Source: Mycolicibacterium rufum
Lineage (GTDB): Bacteria > Actinomycetota > Actinomycetes > Mycobacteriales > Mycobacteriaceae
Direction of reading: 5' to 3'
NCBI RefSeq assembly: GCF_022374875.2
Contig: NZ_CP092427.2
Coordinates: 5,642,001 to 5,706,000 of the forward strand
DNA length: 64,000 nt
In this document: in pieces, positions 46,583 through 55,678 of the stretch
Numbering within the stretch: position 1 is the stretch's first letter
Layout: every line of letters starts with the position of its first letter
Notes under the pieces: generated by a model
Seen by the model: the letters and a program-made list of their open reading frames with translations, nothing else
What the model was told of the DNA's origin: nothing
Databases searched by the model: none
Program-made: the position numbers and the translations under genes

Positions 46583-47500
46583 ATGGCTCTCGACATCGCC
46601 CGTCCCAAGCTCGAAGGCAACGTCGCCGTGGGAACGGATCGCCGCATCGGGTTCGCCGAGTTCGGCGACCCGCAGGGCCGGCCGATCTTCTGGCTGCACG
46701 GCACGCCCGGCGCGCGCCGTCAGATCCCGGTCGAGGCCCGGCTGTACGCGCAGGAGAACGGGATCCGGCTGATCGGGGTGGACCGGCCGGGCATCGGATC
46801 GTCCACCCCGCACGCCTACGGCCGGGTGATCGACTTCGCCGAGGATCTGAAGTCCATCGCCGACACGCTCGGCATCGGCAAGATGGTGATCATCGGGCTG
46901 TCCGGCGGCGGCCCCTACACGCTGGGCGCCGCCGCGGCCATGCCCGAGCGGGTCGTCGCGGTCGGCGTGCTCGGGGGCGTCGCCCCGACGCAGGGGCCCG
47001 ACGCGATCGACGGCGGCATCATGGGCAAGGTCGGCGTTCCGGTGGCGCCCGTGCTCGAGCACGTCGGCAGTTCCCTGAGCATGGTCGCGGCCGGGCTGAT
47101 CCGGTTGATCAAGCCGGTCGCCGAGCCCGCCCTGTATCTGTACGCCGGGATCTCCCCCGTCGGCGACCGCCGGCTGCTGGTGCGCCCGGAGTTCAAGGCG
47201 ATGTTCCTCGACGACCTGCTCAACGGCAGTCGCAAACAGCTCGCCGCCCCGTTCGCCGATGTCGTGGTGTTCGCCCGGGACTGGGGTTTCCGGCTCGACG
47301 AGGTCAAGGTGCCGGTGCGCTGGTGGCACGGCGACAAGGACCACATCGTGCCGTTCGCGCACGGCAAGCATGTGGTGTCGATGCTGCCCGACGCCGAACT
47401 GCACGTCCTGTCCGGCGAGAGCCACCTGGGCGGGCTCGGCCAGGCCGAGGCGATCATGGCGGCGATGACGGAACTGTGGGACGCCAGCGGCGAACGCTGA
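46583..47500 (+). CDS. Alpha/beta hydrolase
   Basis: A 305-residue cytoplasmic hydrolase. The oxyanion-hole motif is IFWLHGTPGARRQIP near residue 36, the nucleophile elbow VIIGLSGGGPYTLGAA near residue 103, the aspartate WWHGDKDHIVPF near residue 255 and the histidine LSGESHLGGLG near residue 282. DRPGIGSSTPHAYGRVIDFAEDL is typical of the mycobacterial branch. Esterase or epoxide-hydrolase-like activity is possible; the substrate is unknown. ATG 46583 begins a protein that runs directly into the core fold. Two tandem GCTGATCAGC palindromes overlap its stop codon. Confidence 0.85.
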   Translation: MALDIARPKLEGNVAVGTDRRIGFAEFGDPQGRPIFWLHGTPGARRQIPVEARLYAQENGIRLIGVDRPGIGSSTPHAYGRVIDFAEDLKSIADTLGIGKMVIIGLSGGGPYTLGAAAAMPERVVAVGVLGGVAPTQGPDAIDGGIMGKVGVPVAPVLEHVGSSLSMVAAGLIRLIKPVAEPALYLYAGISPVGDRRLLVRPEFKAMFLDDLLNGSRKQLAAPFADVVVFARDWGFRLDEVKVPVRWWHGDKDHIVPFAHGKHVVSMLPDAELHVLSGESHLGGLGQAEAIMAAMTELWDASGER

Positions 47501-47516
47501 TCAGCGGCTGATCAGC
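47496..47516. repeat. Tandem GCTGATCAGC palindromes at convergent stops
   Basis: GCTGATCAGC occurs at 47496-47505 and again at 47507-47516, covering both stop codons of the convergent hydrolase and DUF-type genes. It could fold as a hairpin for either transcript, but may be a consequence of codon choice. Confidence 0.35.
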
Positions 47517-47736
47517 GACGCATCCAGGCCTGCACGGTCGGCAGCTCGCGGCTGTAGGACTGCAGCAGATCGTCGTGGAACAGGGTGCCGCCGCTGATCG
47601 CGCTGTCGCCCTGCCAGACCACGTGCACCCGGACGGTGCCCTTCTCGAAGTAGTCGTTGCGTTCGGCGGCGCGGTGCGTCCACCCGGTCTGCTCGGCGAG
47701 CGCCGAGAACGCCTGCCGCTCGTCGGTGTCAACCAT
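47512..47736 (-). CDS. Small conserved mycobacterial protein
   Basis: A 74-residue cytoplasmic protein with TDERQAFSALAEQTGWTHRAAERNDYFEKGTVRVHVVWQGDSA, predicted as a helix then a small beta sheet. The WTHRxxxRxDYFxxGxxRVHVxW pattern is shared by a family of short mycobacterial proteins of unknown function. ATG 47736 lies 7 nt after a TAGGGT box, fixing the start. It ends 11 bp from the stop of the convergent hydrolase gene. Confidence 0.75.
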   Translation of the reverse strand: MVDTDERQAFSALAEQTGWTHRAAERNDYFEKGTVRVHVVWQGDSAISGGTLFHDDLLQSYSRELPTVQAWMRR

Positions 47737-47743
47737 GCCCCAC

Positions 47744-47749
47744 ACCCTA
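47744..47749 (-). promoter_or_regulatory. -10 box (TAGGGT) of the small conserved gene
   Basis: TAGGGT with 7 nt to ATG 47736; it overlaps the stop of cinA, so the small gene is transcribed independently. Confidence 0.5.
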
Positions 47750-49015
47750 GCCGTGCCCGGTCAGGGCCCGGCGCAGCAGATGCATGGCGACCGTCGTGGA
47801 GCGCTCGCGCACATCGGAGCGGCCGCCGGGCAGCGTCGTGGTCCGCGTCAGGGTGGCACCGTCGGCCAGTGCCACCGAGAAGCACACGGTGCCGACCGGT
47901 TTGCCCTCGGTGCCGCCGCCGGGCCCGGCGACGCCGGTGATCCCGATCGCGGTGTCGGCGCCGAAGCGGGACAACGCGCCGCGGGCCATCGCCTCGGCGA
48001 CCGGTTCGGACACCGCGCCGTGCTGCTCGATCAGCGTGGCGTCGACGCCGAGCAGATCGGTCTTGGCCGCATTCGCATAGGCGACCACCCCGCCCGCCAC
48101 GTACGCCGAGGAGCCGGACCGCTCGGTGAGCCGGGCCGCGAGCAGACCGGCCGTGCACGATTCCGCGGTGGCGATCCGGCGGCCCTGCAGCAGGTCGGCG
48201 ATCTGGTCGTCGATCAGCGCGCCGTCGGTGGAGAAGATCTCACGGTCGTGCCGGGCCCGCAGCGCGTCGAGCAGTGCGCTGTAGGCCGCCGCATCCTGCG
48301 GCTCGAAGCGGGTGACGATCTCGAGTTCGCCGCGGCGCAGGCAGGTGGTGATCTCGAGCCGGTCGAAGCCGGCGACCGACCCCTCGGCGTCGCGCAGCGT
48401 CTCGGCCAGGCCGGACTCGGGCAGCCCGAACATCCGCACGGTCTCCTGCCGGTACTCGGTGCGTCCGGCGATCGCGGCCTGCACGGCCTCGGTGGCCACG
48501 GCGGCCTGCCACATCGGCTGCAGTTCGCGCGGCGGGCCGGGCAGCACGACGACGGTCGGACGGCCTTCGACGACGACGCCGGGCGCGGTGCCGACCGGGT
48601 CGAGGATCACCGCCCCGGCGGGGATCAGCGCCTGCTTGCGGTTGGCGGCGAGCACCGCCTCGGCGTCCACGCCCGGAAACCGGGCCATCAATCCTGTGAC
48701 GATGTCGCCGATGGTGGCCTCGAGGCCGGGGTCGAGCACCAGGTCCCGCCCGCAGAATCGGGCGACGACCTCGACGGTCATGTCGTCGGCGGTGGGGCCC
48801 AGGCCGCCGCTGGTGATGACGAGGTCGAGATCCTGGTCGGCCAGGAAACGCAACTGGGCCTCGATGTCGTCGGGCCGGTCACCGCACAGCGTGATGTGCT
48901 TGAGTTCGACACCCAACTCCAGGAGTCGGTCGGCGAGGTACGGCCCGTTGCGATCCGCGACCCGTCCGGTGAGGACCTCGGTCCCCGTCACCACGATGCC
49001 CGCCCGTGCGCTCAC
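47747..49015 (-). CDS. cinA: CinA-family protein (competence/damage-inducible protein A)
   Basis: A 422-residue two-domain protein. The N-terminal MoeA/MogA-like domain begins [20 protein letters not shown] and has [22 protein letters not shown] and [15 protein letters not shown]; it matches ADP-ribose pyrophosphatase/COG1058 activity. The C-terminal domain (from about residue 265, [28 protein letters not shown]) is the PncC-type NMN amidohydrolase with the SCTAG serine-cysteine-threonine motif and [20 protein letters not shown] recycling to NAD is the inferred role. GTG 49015 lies 8 nt after a TAGTGT box. Confidence 0.95.
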   Translation of the reverse strand: MSARAGIVVTGTEVLTGRVADRNGPYLADRLLELGVELKHITLCGDRPDDIEAQLRFLADQDLDLVITSGGLGPTADDMTVEVVARFCGRDLVLDPGLEATIGDIVTGLMARFPGVDAEAVLAANRKQALIPAGAVILDPVGTAPGVVVEGRPTVVVLPGPPRELQPMWQAAVATEAVQAAIAGRTEYRQETVRMFGLPESGLAETLRDAEGSVAGFDRLEITTCLRRGELEIVTRFEPQDAAAYSALLDALRARHDREIFSTDGALIDDQIADLLQGRRIATAESCTAGLLAARLTERSGSSAYVAGGVVAYANAAKTDLLGVDATLIEQHGAVSEPVAEAMARGALSRFGADTAIGITGVAGPGGGTEGKPVGTVCFSVALADGATLTRTTTLPGGRSDVRERSTTVAMHLLRRALTGHG

Positions 49016-49023
49016 GGTTCCCG

Positions 49024-49029
49024 ACACTA
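49024..49029 (-). promoter_or_regulatory. -10 box (TAGTGT) of cinA
   Basis: TAGTGT with 8 nt to GTG 49015, in the 32-bp gap after the GH2 gene. Confidence 0.4.
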
Positions 49030-49047
49030 CGCACCCTGGCGCCGCGG

Positions 49048-51801
49048 CTACCGGACCGGGACGACGACGGGCGCGGTGTTGTATCCGCTCACCCGCACCC
49101 AGTCGGCGCGCGCGCCGGCGGTCAGCGGCGCGCCGCGGATCTCCACGGTCTCGCCCCCGAACACGGTGACGTAGTTGTCGGTGTAGGTGACCGGCAGCAG
49201 CTCGTCGGCATCCGCGTCGGGCCCGGCCAACAGTTCCGCCCGGGCGAAGAACGCGACCCCGCGACCCGGGTTGCGCAACCGGATCGCCACGCCGTCGGCC
49301 GTGCGCACGGCCGTGACCTCGAGCCGACCGCGGGGCATCGTGTTGAGCGCGGTCATGTCGGCCCACGCCGCCGGCCGCAACTCGAACGCCTGGTCGTTGG
49401 TCGGGTCACCGACGTCGTCGCGGCGCTGGGACTGCCAGTACGTGTTGTCGGCGATCAGCGCTCCCGCGGCGTCACGCAGATCGAGGCGGACGAAGAACAC
49501 CCGCGAGTCGCGGGCGACGCGCGGCAGCGTCAGCGCCGCGGCGTGGCCGCCCGCCGCGACGTCGACCGGGCCGCTGGTGCGGTCCTCACGGACCCGGCCC
49601 TGCAGGTCGTACACCCGCAGCCGCACCGTCAGACCGCGCTGAGCGGTCGGGGTCTGGTTGACGACGGTGACGGTGGCGCGGCTGTGATCGCCGGTGGCGT
49701 ACGCGTCGAACACCGCCGACAGCGGCCGCAGGCCTTTCTTGGCGCCGAAGTAGGCGCCGCCGGGGCGCAGGTAGTAGTCGAAGAGATGGCCGAAGAACGA
49801 GGGCCAGTGGTTGTTGAGCATCCAGTAGACCGTCATCTTGTGGGTGTCCCACCCGCCGGCGGCGAAGGCCTCGAACTGGGCACGCGTCGACTCGTAATGC
49901 GCCAGTTGGGCTTTCGCGGTGAACATCTCGGCGCTCGTCGACGGGCCGTAGCGCCGGTCGATCGCGCGCCGGATCGTCGTCAGCGCGGCGTTGCTGGTGT
50001 TGGCGCCGGCGTGGAAGTACCACGTGTCGTTGATCGGCCACAGCTTGTCGGGCGGGATGAAGCGGCGCAGGCTCGCCATCGGCGGGATGTGTTCGTTGTC
50101 GCCCTGTTCGGCGTTGGCGCCGCGCGCCGCGCCGTACCGGCCGGCGAACCAGTAGCTCGGCGGACGCCAGCTGTAGGGGCCGGCCATGTGGATGCCGTCC
50201 CAGAGCACCCGGCCGTCGGCGTCACGGGCGAAGCTGGACACCGTGTCGACGACGGCGCCGGGCCAGTGCAGCTGCTCCAGGATGCGCCGGTAGTCGGCCA
50301 GAAGGTCCGGTGGCGGGGTGCCGTCGCTGCCGTTGGCCCACACGAAAGCCGAAGCGTGCGAACGCAACATGGCGATCTGCGAGGTCAGGCTGTCGCGTGC
50401 CACCCGCTGGTCCTCGCCGTCCCACTGCGACCACTTCTCCCATTGGTTGCAGCACATCCAGCCGAGCATCAGCGGGATGCCCAGTTCGTCGGCCATGTCG
50501 ACGAGCCGCTCACCGGGGAACTTTCCCTCCAGCCGCAGCATGTTCAGGCCCAGGTCCTTCGCGTAGCGAAGGGTGGCGGCGTCGCGCGCCGGGTCGTCGG
50601 CGTAGAGCAGGTCGGGTGCGTAGGCGGCGCCGCGGACCGCCAGATCGCGGCCGTTGACGGTGAGGTAGAAGTTGCCGCCCGTGCCGAGTTCGGGATGGCT
50701 GGTGTCGGCGTCGCGGTGCTGGGACACCTCTCGGATCCCGAAGCGCTGCAGGCGTTCGTCGGAGGCGCGGCCGAACCGGCGGAACTCGGTGCGCAGGTCG
50801 TACAGCGCGGGGTCACCCATCGTGTAGGGCCACCACAGATCGGGGTGGTCGACGGACAACTGGGGGTAGTCGGCCGGGCCGAACTCGATGTCGCGCTGCT
50901 CCCCCGCGGCCAGTACGACCCGGCGTTCGACGACGACGTCGGGTTTCCCCGCCCGGCTGATGGTGGCGCGCACGACGCCGCGCACGGCGGTCGCGGCGTA
51001 GTTGCGGACGCTGGTGTAGACCGTGAGGCGGGCCGAATCCGTCTGTGGGAGTGGCAGATCCGAGTTGACGCTGGATGCGCCGAGCGCGACGTCCTGAGTC
51101 ATCCTCAGCGACACCGGTTTCCAGATGCCCGCGTTGCGGTCGGCGACGAAGGAGTTGTTCACGGGCCGCGCTCCGGGCGGGGCGCGGTAGCCGAGGTAGC
51201 GCCAGTTGATCCAGTCGTACCAGCTGTCGGCGAGTTCCACCCCGTCGACGTCCTGCAGCGCCTGCTCCGGGGTCACCTTGACCGCGAGCACGTTCGGTCC
51301 GCCGCGGTGGATCCACGGTGTCGCGTCGATCTGGTGGGCGGCGTGCATGCCGACCACCTGGTACGCGTCGGCGACGCGGTGCCCGTTGAGCCAGACCTCC
51401 GCGCGGTAGTTGATGCCGGGGAACTCCAGCAGATAGGTGGAGTGTCCGCGCGGCGCGTCGAACGTCGTCCGGTACCACCAGTCCTGGGTGTACAGGTCCT
51501 GGGGTACCTCGTCGCGCAGATTGGTGCCCCCGTAGAGGTCCGGATAACTGCCGTCGGCCTGCAGTGCCTGCAACACGGTGGCCGGCATCCGCGCGATGGA
51601 ATGCCAGCCGGCGTCGGAGTACCCCGGTGCGGACACCGCCGCACCGTCCTGACCCGCCACCCGCGCCGAGATCAGCCGCCAGCCCTCGGCCAGTTCCACG
51701 CGCGCCGGCGCCGGTGTGGGCCGGGCGACCTCCGGGAGGTCGGCGACGCCGAGCACCGCGACCAGGGCGGCGAGCACCACGATGACCAGCGCCGCGCGCA
51801 C
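49048..51801 (-). CDS. Glycoside hydrolase family 2 protein, exo-beta-glucosaminidase-like
   Basis: A 917-residue exported or membrane-anchored glycosidase. The N-terminal helix is [19 protein letters not shown]. Domains in order: sugar-binding jelly roll (about 40-215; [19 protein letters not shown] and [12 protein letters not shown]), immunoglobulin-like domain (about 220-330), TIM barrel (about 340-640) and two C-terminal beta domains. In the barrel, [12 protein letters not shown] carries the putative acid/base aspartate and [13 protein letters not shown] the putative nucleophile glutamate, the same order as exo-beta-D-glucosaminidases. The glycan is unknown. GTG 51801 is the first in-frame start. 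Nothing else is evident in the 71 bp to the SDR. Confidence 0.8.
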   Translation of the reverse strand: MRAALVIVVLAALVAVLGVADLPEVARPTPAPARVELAEGWRLISARVAGQDGAAVSAPGYSDAGWHSIARMPATVLQALQADGSYPDLYGGTNLRDEVPQDLYTQDWWYRTTFDAPRGHSTYLLEFPGINYRAEVWLNGHRVADAYQVVGMHAAHQIDATPWIHRGGPNVLAVKVTPEQALQDVDGVELADSWYDWINWRYLGYRAPPGARPVNNSFVADRNAGIWKPVSLRMTQDVALGASSVNSDLPLPQTDSARLTVYTSVRNYAATAVRGVVRATISRAGKPDVVVERRVVLAAGEQRDIEFGPADYPQLSVDHPDLWWPYTMGDPALYDLRTEFRRFGRASDERLQRFGIREVSQHRDADTSHPELGTGGNFYLTVNGRDLAVRGAAYAPDLLYADDPARDAATLRYAKDLGLNMLRLEGKFPGERLVDMADELGIPLMLGWMCCNQWEKWSQWDGEDQRVARDSLTSQIAMLRSHASAFVWANGSDGTPPPDLLADYRRILEQLHWPGAVVDTVSSFARDADGRVLWDGIHMAGPYSWRPPSYWFAGRYGAARGANAEQGDNEHIPPMASLRRFIPPDKLWPINDTWYFHAGANTSNAALTTIRRAIDRRYGPSTSAEMFTAKAQLAHYESTRAQFEAFAAGGWDTHKMTVYWMLNNHWPSFFGHLFDYYLRPGGAYFGAKKGLRPLSAVFDAYATGDHSRATVTVVNQTPTAQRGLTVRLRVYDLQGRVREDRTSGPVDVAAGGHAAALTLPRVARDSRVFFVRLDLRDAAGALIADNTYWQSQRRDDVGDPTNDQAFELRPAAWADMTALNTMPRGRLEVTAVRTADGVAIRLRNPGRGVAFFARAELLAGPDADADELLPVTYTDNYVTVFGGETVEIRGAPLTAGARADWVRVSGYNTAPVVVPVR

Positions 51802-51872
51802 TCCGCTGCGGCCCCGGCTGTCACCGGCGATGGCAGGCGCCCCGAGGCCCGCGGGCGTGACGCCGCCCGGCC

Positions 51873-52619
51873 CTACTTGTGGGGGACGTCGTTGACCAGT
51901 CCGCCGTCCATGACGAACTCGGCGCCTGTGGAGTACCGGGATTCGTCACTGGCCAAGAACACCACGAAACTCGCCACCTCGTCGGGCTGGCCGGGCCGGC
52001 CGAGGGGAATCCGCAGCATGTCGTCAGGGAAGAATTTGGTCATCGGGGTGCGGATGAAGCCGGGGTGCACCGAGTTCACACGGATGTTGTGGGGTCCCAG
52101 TTCCAGGGCCGCCGACTTGGTCAGCCCGCGCACCGCCCACTTCGAGGCCACGTACGGGTGCACCATCACCGCGCCGCGCAATCCCTCGATGGACGAGATG
52201 TTGATGATCGAGCCGCCTCCAGCGGCCTTCATCGCCTCGACGGAGGCCTGCATGCCGAGGAACGTGCCGGTGAGGTTGACGTCGATGACCTTCTGCCACT
52301 TGGCCATGTCGAACTCGCCGATCTTGCCCAGTGCGACGGTGCCGGCGTTGTTCACCAGCACGTTGAGGGTGCCGAACGCCTCCAGCGCCGTGGCCACCGC
52401 GGCGTCCCACTGGTCGGCCTGCGTGACGTCGAGGGAGACGTAGCGAATGGAGTCCGGTGTCTCGGCATTGATCTCGTCGGCCAGCGCCTGACCCTTGTCG
52501 TCGAGGATGTCGCCGATCACCACCTTGGCGCCCTCGGCGATCAGTGCCCGGGCGTCCTCGGCGCCCATCCCCTGCGCGCCGCCACTGATGAGTGCCACTT
52601 TTCCGTCCACGCGTCCCAT
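51873..52619 (-). CDS. Short-chain dehydrogenase, FabG3/hydroxysteroid-dehydrogenase-like
   Basis: A 248-residue NAD(P)-dependent SDR. The cofactor motif is SGGAQGMGAEDAR (residues 12-24), NNAG is at 90-93, the catalytic serine is at 142-143, Y156 and K160 lie in HPYVASKWAV, and PGFIRTPM follows. The opening GRVDGKVALISGG resembles 3-alpha(20-beta)-hydroxysteroid dehydrogenase FabG3 of mycobacteria. A perfect KstR-type operator lies 35 bp upstream between this and the divergent DapB-like gene, supporting a steroid-related role. ATG 52619 lies 8 nt after TAGCCT. Confidence 0.85.
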   Translation of the reverse strand: MGRVDGKVALISGGAQGMGAEDARALIAEGAKVVIGDILDDKGQALADEINAETPDSIRYVSLDVTQADQWDAAVATALEAFGTLNVLVNNAGTVALGKIGEFDMAKWQKVIDVNLTGTFLGMQASVEAMKAAGGGSIINISSIEGLRGAVMVHPYVASKWAVRGLTKSAALELGPHNIRVNSVHPGFIRTPMTKFFPDDMLRIPLGRPGQPDEVASFVVFLASDESRYSTGAEFVMDGGLVNDVPHK

Positions 52620-52627
52620 GGGGCGAC

Positions 52628-52633
52628 AGGCTA
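52628..52633 (-). promoter_or_regulatory. -10 box (TAGCCT) of the SDR gene
   Basis: TAGCCT with 8 nt to ATG 52619. Its -35 region (about 52650-52656) overlaps the KstR-type operator. Confidence 0.5.
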
Positions 52634-52653
52634 CCGCACCCTTACCACGGAAC

Positions 52654-52667
52654 TAGAACTTGTTCCA
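52654..52667. promoter_or_regulatory. KstR-type operator in a divergent promoter
   Basis: TAGAACTTGTTCCA matches the KstR consensus TNNAACNNGTTNNA at every fixed position. It lies where the -35 elements of both divergent genes should be, so one repressor dimer could silence both until a cholesterol-derived CoA ester releases it. Confidence 0.75.
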
Positions 52668-52685
52668 CTTTGCCGGGCGAGCACG

Positions 52686-52691
52686 CATACT
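52686..52691 (+). promoter_or_regulatory. -10 box (CATACT) of the DapB-like gene
   Basis: CATACT with 7 nt to ATG 52699; 17 nt upstream the -35 position falls on the operator's right edge. Confidence 0.4.
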
Positions 52692-52698
52692 GGCCGCC

Positions 52699-53787
52699 AT
52701 GGCTATTCGTGTGGCGCAGATCGGCACCGGCAACTGCGGCAGCCTGACGCTGCGGCAACTCATCGAGGATCCGCGCTTCGAGCTGACCGGGGTGTGGGTG
52801 TCCTCGGCCGAGAAGGTGGGCCGGGACGCCGGGGACCTCGCGCGCCTCGACGTCACCACCGGGGTGAGCGCCGTCGGCGATCTCGACGCGATCATCGCGG
52901 CCGCGCCGGACTGCGTCGTCTACTGCGCGATGGGTGACATCCGGCCCAAGGAGGCGCTGGCTGACGTGCGGGCCTTCCTCGAGGCCGGCATCAACGTGGT
53001 CGGGTCGTCACCCGGCTTCCTGGAATACCCCTGGGGCGTGGTCGGCGAGCGGACCATCGACCGGGTCGAGGCCGCCGCCCGGCAGGGCGGGGCGAGCGTG
53101 TTCATCACGGGGGTGGATCCGGGATTCGTCACCGATCTGCTGCCGCTGGCGCTGGCGGGCACCTGCCAGAGCGTCAGCCAGATCCGCACCATGGAGATCG
53201 CCGATTACGCCACCTACGACGGCGCGACGGTGATGTTCGACGTGATGGGATTCGGGAACGAGGTCGGCGATCTTCCGTTCCTCTATCAGCCCGGTGTGCT
53301 CAGCGCGGCGTGGGGCGTGGCGATCCGCCAGCTCGCCGCCGGGCTGGGTGTGCAGCTCGACGAGATCAGGGATTCCGTCGAGCAGGAGCCGGCTCCCGAG
53401 GACATCGACGTCGCCGTCGGCACGATCGCGAAGGGGACGGTCGCCGGCGTGCGCTTCCAGATCGAGGGGCTGGTCGGGGGCGAGCCGGTGATCGTGGTGG
53501 AGCACATCACCCGGCTGCGCGGGGATCTGCGGCCCGACTGGGCGCAGCCGGCCCAGGTGGGTGGGTCCTACCGCGTGGAGATCACCGGCGAACCGTCGTA
53601 CGTGATGGACGTCTGCCCGACCAGCCGCAACGGTGACCACAACTACGCCGCGATCCTGGCCGCGGCGGGACGCATCGTCAACGCCGTTCCGGACGTGGTG
53701 AGCGCGGCCCCCGGGATCCGGACGACGTTGGACCTACCCCTGGTGACCGGGCAGGGCACCTACCGGGGTGGGTCTAGCGGCGGGTGA
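52699..53787 (+). CDS. DapB-like NAD(P)-dependent dehydrogenase, probable KstR target
   Basis: A 362-residue protein with an N-terminal Rossmann fold (IRVAQIGTGNCGSLTLRQL, residues 3-21) and CVVYCAMGDIRPKEAL. The central domain contains INVVGSSPGFLEYPWGV and FITGVDPGFVTDLLPLALAG. This dihydrodipicolinate-reductase-like family has many mycobacterial copies, some in the KstR regulon (Rv1059 type, from memory). It is not DapB itself, which is shorter. The operator at 52654-52667 lies 32 bp upstream. ATG 52699 begins the fold at once. The 3' end overlaps the convergent anti-sigma gene by 14 bp. Confidence 0.8.
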   Translation: MAIRVAQIGTGNCGSLTLRQLIEDPRFELTGVWVSSAEKVGRDAGDLARLDVTTGVSAVGDLDAIIAAAPDCVVYCAMGDIRPKEALADVRAFLEAGINVVGSSPGFLEYPWGVVGERTIDRVEAAARQGGASVFITGVDPGFVTDLLPLALAGTCQSVSQIRTMEIADYATYDGATVMFDVMGFGNEVGDLPFLYQPGVLSAAWGVAIRQLAAGLGVQLDEIRDSVEQEPAPEDIDVAVGTIAKGTVAGVRFQIEGLVGGEPVIVVEHITRLRGDLRPDWAQPAQVGGSYRVEITGEPSYVMDVCPTSRNGDHNYAAILAAAGRIVNAVPDVVSAAPGIRTTLDLPLVTGQGTYRGGSSGG

Positions 53788-54220
53788 CCCCGCGCCACTC
53801 CAGGCGCACGCGGGTGCCTGCGGAGGACGGCTCGATGATCGCCTGGTCCGACAGCGTCTCCATCAGCGGGATGCCGCGGCCGCGGGTGCGCGGCACCGGG
53901 TCGGTCTGCGGTGTGCGCCAGGTTCCGCGGTCGGTGATGTCGACCGTCAGCGTCTTGGACTGCGGGTCGTGCACGGCGCAGATGTCGATGGTGCCGGGCC
54001 GGTCGGCCGAGACGTAGGCGAATTCCGCGGCGTTGGCCAGACCCTCGTTGATCGCGAGCACCAGATCGCTGGAGCGCACCTCGTCGAGGTCGAAGAACCG
54101 CGTGAGCCAATCGGCGAATTGACGGCGCGCCATCGCGACCGTCCCGGCGTCGGCGTCGAGGCCGAACCGCTCGAAACGTTCGGCGTTGGCTACCTCAGCC
54201 GGCGGCATGGAATCGATCAT
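53774..54220 (-). CDS. RsbW-like ATP-binding anti-sigma factor/serine kinase
   Basis: A 148-residue GHKL-fold protein. The N box is LVLAINEGLANAAEFAY (about residue 55), the G1 box VDITDRGTWRTP (about residue 94) and the G2 region RGRGIPLMETLSD (about residue 112). This is the layout of SpoIIAB/RsbW anti-sigma kinases, which bind a sigma factor or phosphorylate a STAS antagonist. The STAS gene lies 45 bp upstream on the same strand, so they form a partner-switch pair. No sigma-factor gene is in the window; the target is unknown. It overlaps the end of the DapB-like gene by 14 bp. Confidence 0.85.
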   Translation of the reverse strand: MIDSMPPAEVANAERFERFGLDADAGTVAMARRQFADWLTRFFDLDEVRSSDLVLAINEGLANAAEFAYVSADRPGTIDICAVHDPQSKTLTVDITDRGTWRTPQTDPVPRTRGRGIPLMETLSDQAIIEPSSAGTRVRLEWRGVTRR

Positions 54221-54265
54221 GGCAGTCGGTGGCTACCCGGAGACGCACGTTTCTACGCGGCTTTC

Positions 54266-54667
54266 CTACGTGTCGCGTGCCGCAAGGGCCTCGTCCAGGC
54301 TGGGATAGAGGCTGACGATCTCGGCGATGCCCACCAACTTGAGCGGGCGGCTGGTCGCCGGACCGTCGGCGACCACGCTGAATGCCACGTCAGAGCCCGC
54401 TTTGTCATGAGCGGCCACCAGCACACCCATGCCGGCGGAGGCGAGGAATTCGACATCGGTGAAATCGATCACGATTCCGGACGGCTTGCGCTCGAGCGCC
54501 GCGTCGATCGCGGACTCCAGTTGCGGCGAGGTGAGCATGTCGACGACACCGGATACCGCGACGATGGCTACCCCGTCGACCCAGGTTTCGGCGACGTCGC
54601 AGTTCGACGCGCCCGATGAGGCGGTTATGCCTTCGGCTGCTTGCTCGTCCAAGGGTTCACCTTCCAT
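54266..54667 (-). CDS. STAS-domain anti-anti-sigma factor
   Basis: A 133-residue protein. After an acidic 30-residue N-terminus the STAS domain runs from WVDGVAIVAVSGVVDMLTSPQLESAIDAAL to the end. The phosphoacceptor serine is in DVEFLASAGMGVLVAAHDKAG, in the SpoIIAA/RsbV position. Unphosphorylated it would bind the RsbW-like protein encoded downstream and release a sigma factor; a PP2C phosphatase such as that at 38.0 kb could reset it. ATG 54667 is chosen; a GTG five codons earlier is possible. The 197-bp gap to the HAD gene shows no gene. Confidence 0.85.
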   Translation of the reverse strand: MEGEPLDEQAAEGITASSGASNCDVAETWVDGVAIVAVSGVVDMLTSPQLESAIDAALERKPSGIVIDFTDVEFLASAGMGVLVAAHDKAGSDVAFSVVADGPATSRPLKLVGIAEIVSLYPSLDEALAARDT

Positions 54668-54864
54668 GTCAGGCCGCTTCACGCTATCGCGAGAGCTCAG
54701 ACTCACGCCTCTCGCGCAGGCTGCATCCTGAACCCGGCAAGACCAAACTACCGTGGCCGTCTGCGGCGACCGGCACAGATTAAACCAGGAGTCCCGGGCG
54801 CGCCCGTAGCATGGCGAGTCGAGAGCCCCCGTGAACACAGCCGCAGCCCGGACGCGAGGAGACC

Positions 54865-55629
54865 GTGACCGCCGAGCCCACAGACCTGGTGGACCTGCTC
54901 ACCGCGATCGAGGCGAGCCCGCCGGGACCCGGTATCGGCGCGTTCTTCGATCTGGACGGCACGCTGGTCGACGGCTTCACCGCGACGGCCCACGCCGGGG
55001 ACCGGATCCGGCGGCGGCAGGCACGCATCGGCGAGGTGACCGGCGTGATCGAGGCGGCGATGCGCTATCGCTTCGGCCGGGTGAACTTCGCCAAGCTGCT
55101 CGAACGTGCCGCGGGGTATCTGCGCGGCGAATCGCTGGCCGAACTCGACGAGGTGGGTGAACGGCTCTTCCTCGAGCGTGTGCGGTCCCGTCTTTTCCCG
55201 GCCATGCACGAGGTGGTGCTGGCTCACCAGCGCCGCGGGCACACGGTCGTCATGTGCTCCTCGGCGTTGACCATCCACGCCGAGCCGGTGGCGCGCTTCC
55301 TCGAGATCGGCCACGTGCTGTGCAACCACTTCGAAGTCGATGGCGACGGCCGGCTGACGGGCAGGATCGTCCGGCCGGTGATCTGGGGGGCGCGCAAGGC
55401 CGACGCGGTGGGAAGCTTCTGCGCCGACCGCGCCATCGACCTGGCCGATGGCTACTTCTATGCCGACGGCAACGAGGACATCGCGCTGATGTCGATGGTC
55501 GGATATCCACGGCCGGTCAACCCGCGCCGCGAGCTGGCCGCGATGGCCGCGCTGAAGAACTGGCCGGTGTTGAGGGTGACGACTCCGGGGAAGGGCAGTC
55601 ACGACGGACTCCGTGGTGTACTAAAATAG
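54865..55629 (+). CDS. HAD-IB phosphatase (SerB-like)
   Basis: A 254-residue haloacid-dehalogenase-fold phosphatase. Motif I is FFDLDGTLVDGF (residues 27-38, nucleophile aspartate first), motif II VVMCSSALTIHAEP near residue 128, the motif III lysine in WGARKADAVGSF near residue 177 and motif IV FYADGNEDIALM near residue 198. It resembles the N-terminal HAD half of bifunctional PlsC proteins and stand-alone SerB-like enzymes; phosphoserine or a lysophospholipid headgroup is possible. GAGGAG lies 5 nt before GTG 54865. The TAG stop is the first bases of the KstR-type site of the next gene. Confidence 0.85.
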   Translation: MTAEPTDLVDLLTAIEASPPGPGIGAFFDLDGTLVDGFTATAHAGDRIRRRQARIGEVTGVIEAAMRYRFGRVNFAKLLERAAGYLRGESLAELDEVGERLFLERVRSRLFPAMHEVVLAHQRRGHTVVMCSSALTIHAEPVARFLEIGHVLCNHFEVDGDGRLTGRIVRPVIWGARKADAVGSFCADRAIDLADGYFYADGNEDIALMSMVGYPRPVNPRRELAAMAALKNWPVLRVTTPGKGSHDGLRGVLK

Positions 55630-55640
55630 AACACGTTACA
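55627..55640. promoter_or_regulatory. KstR-type operator upstream of the nitronate-monooxygenase gene
   Basis: TAGAACACGTTACA fits TNNAACNNGTTNNA exactly. TACAGT (55637-55642) overlapping its end could be the -10, and AGGAG precedes ATG 55679. The operator starts with the stop codon of the HAD gene. Confidence 0.75.
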
Positions 55641-55678
55641 GTTTTCGTCCCGGCTCATCAGCCCACCAGGAGCGGACC

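Noticed and set aside
49006..52443. A very long open plus-strand frame opposite the GH2 gene
   Set aside because: High GC gives long antisense frames. The predicted product is Arg/Gly/Val/His-rich with no domain, while the minus strand has clear GH2 and SDR motifs.
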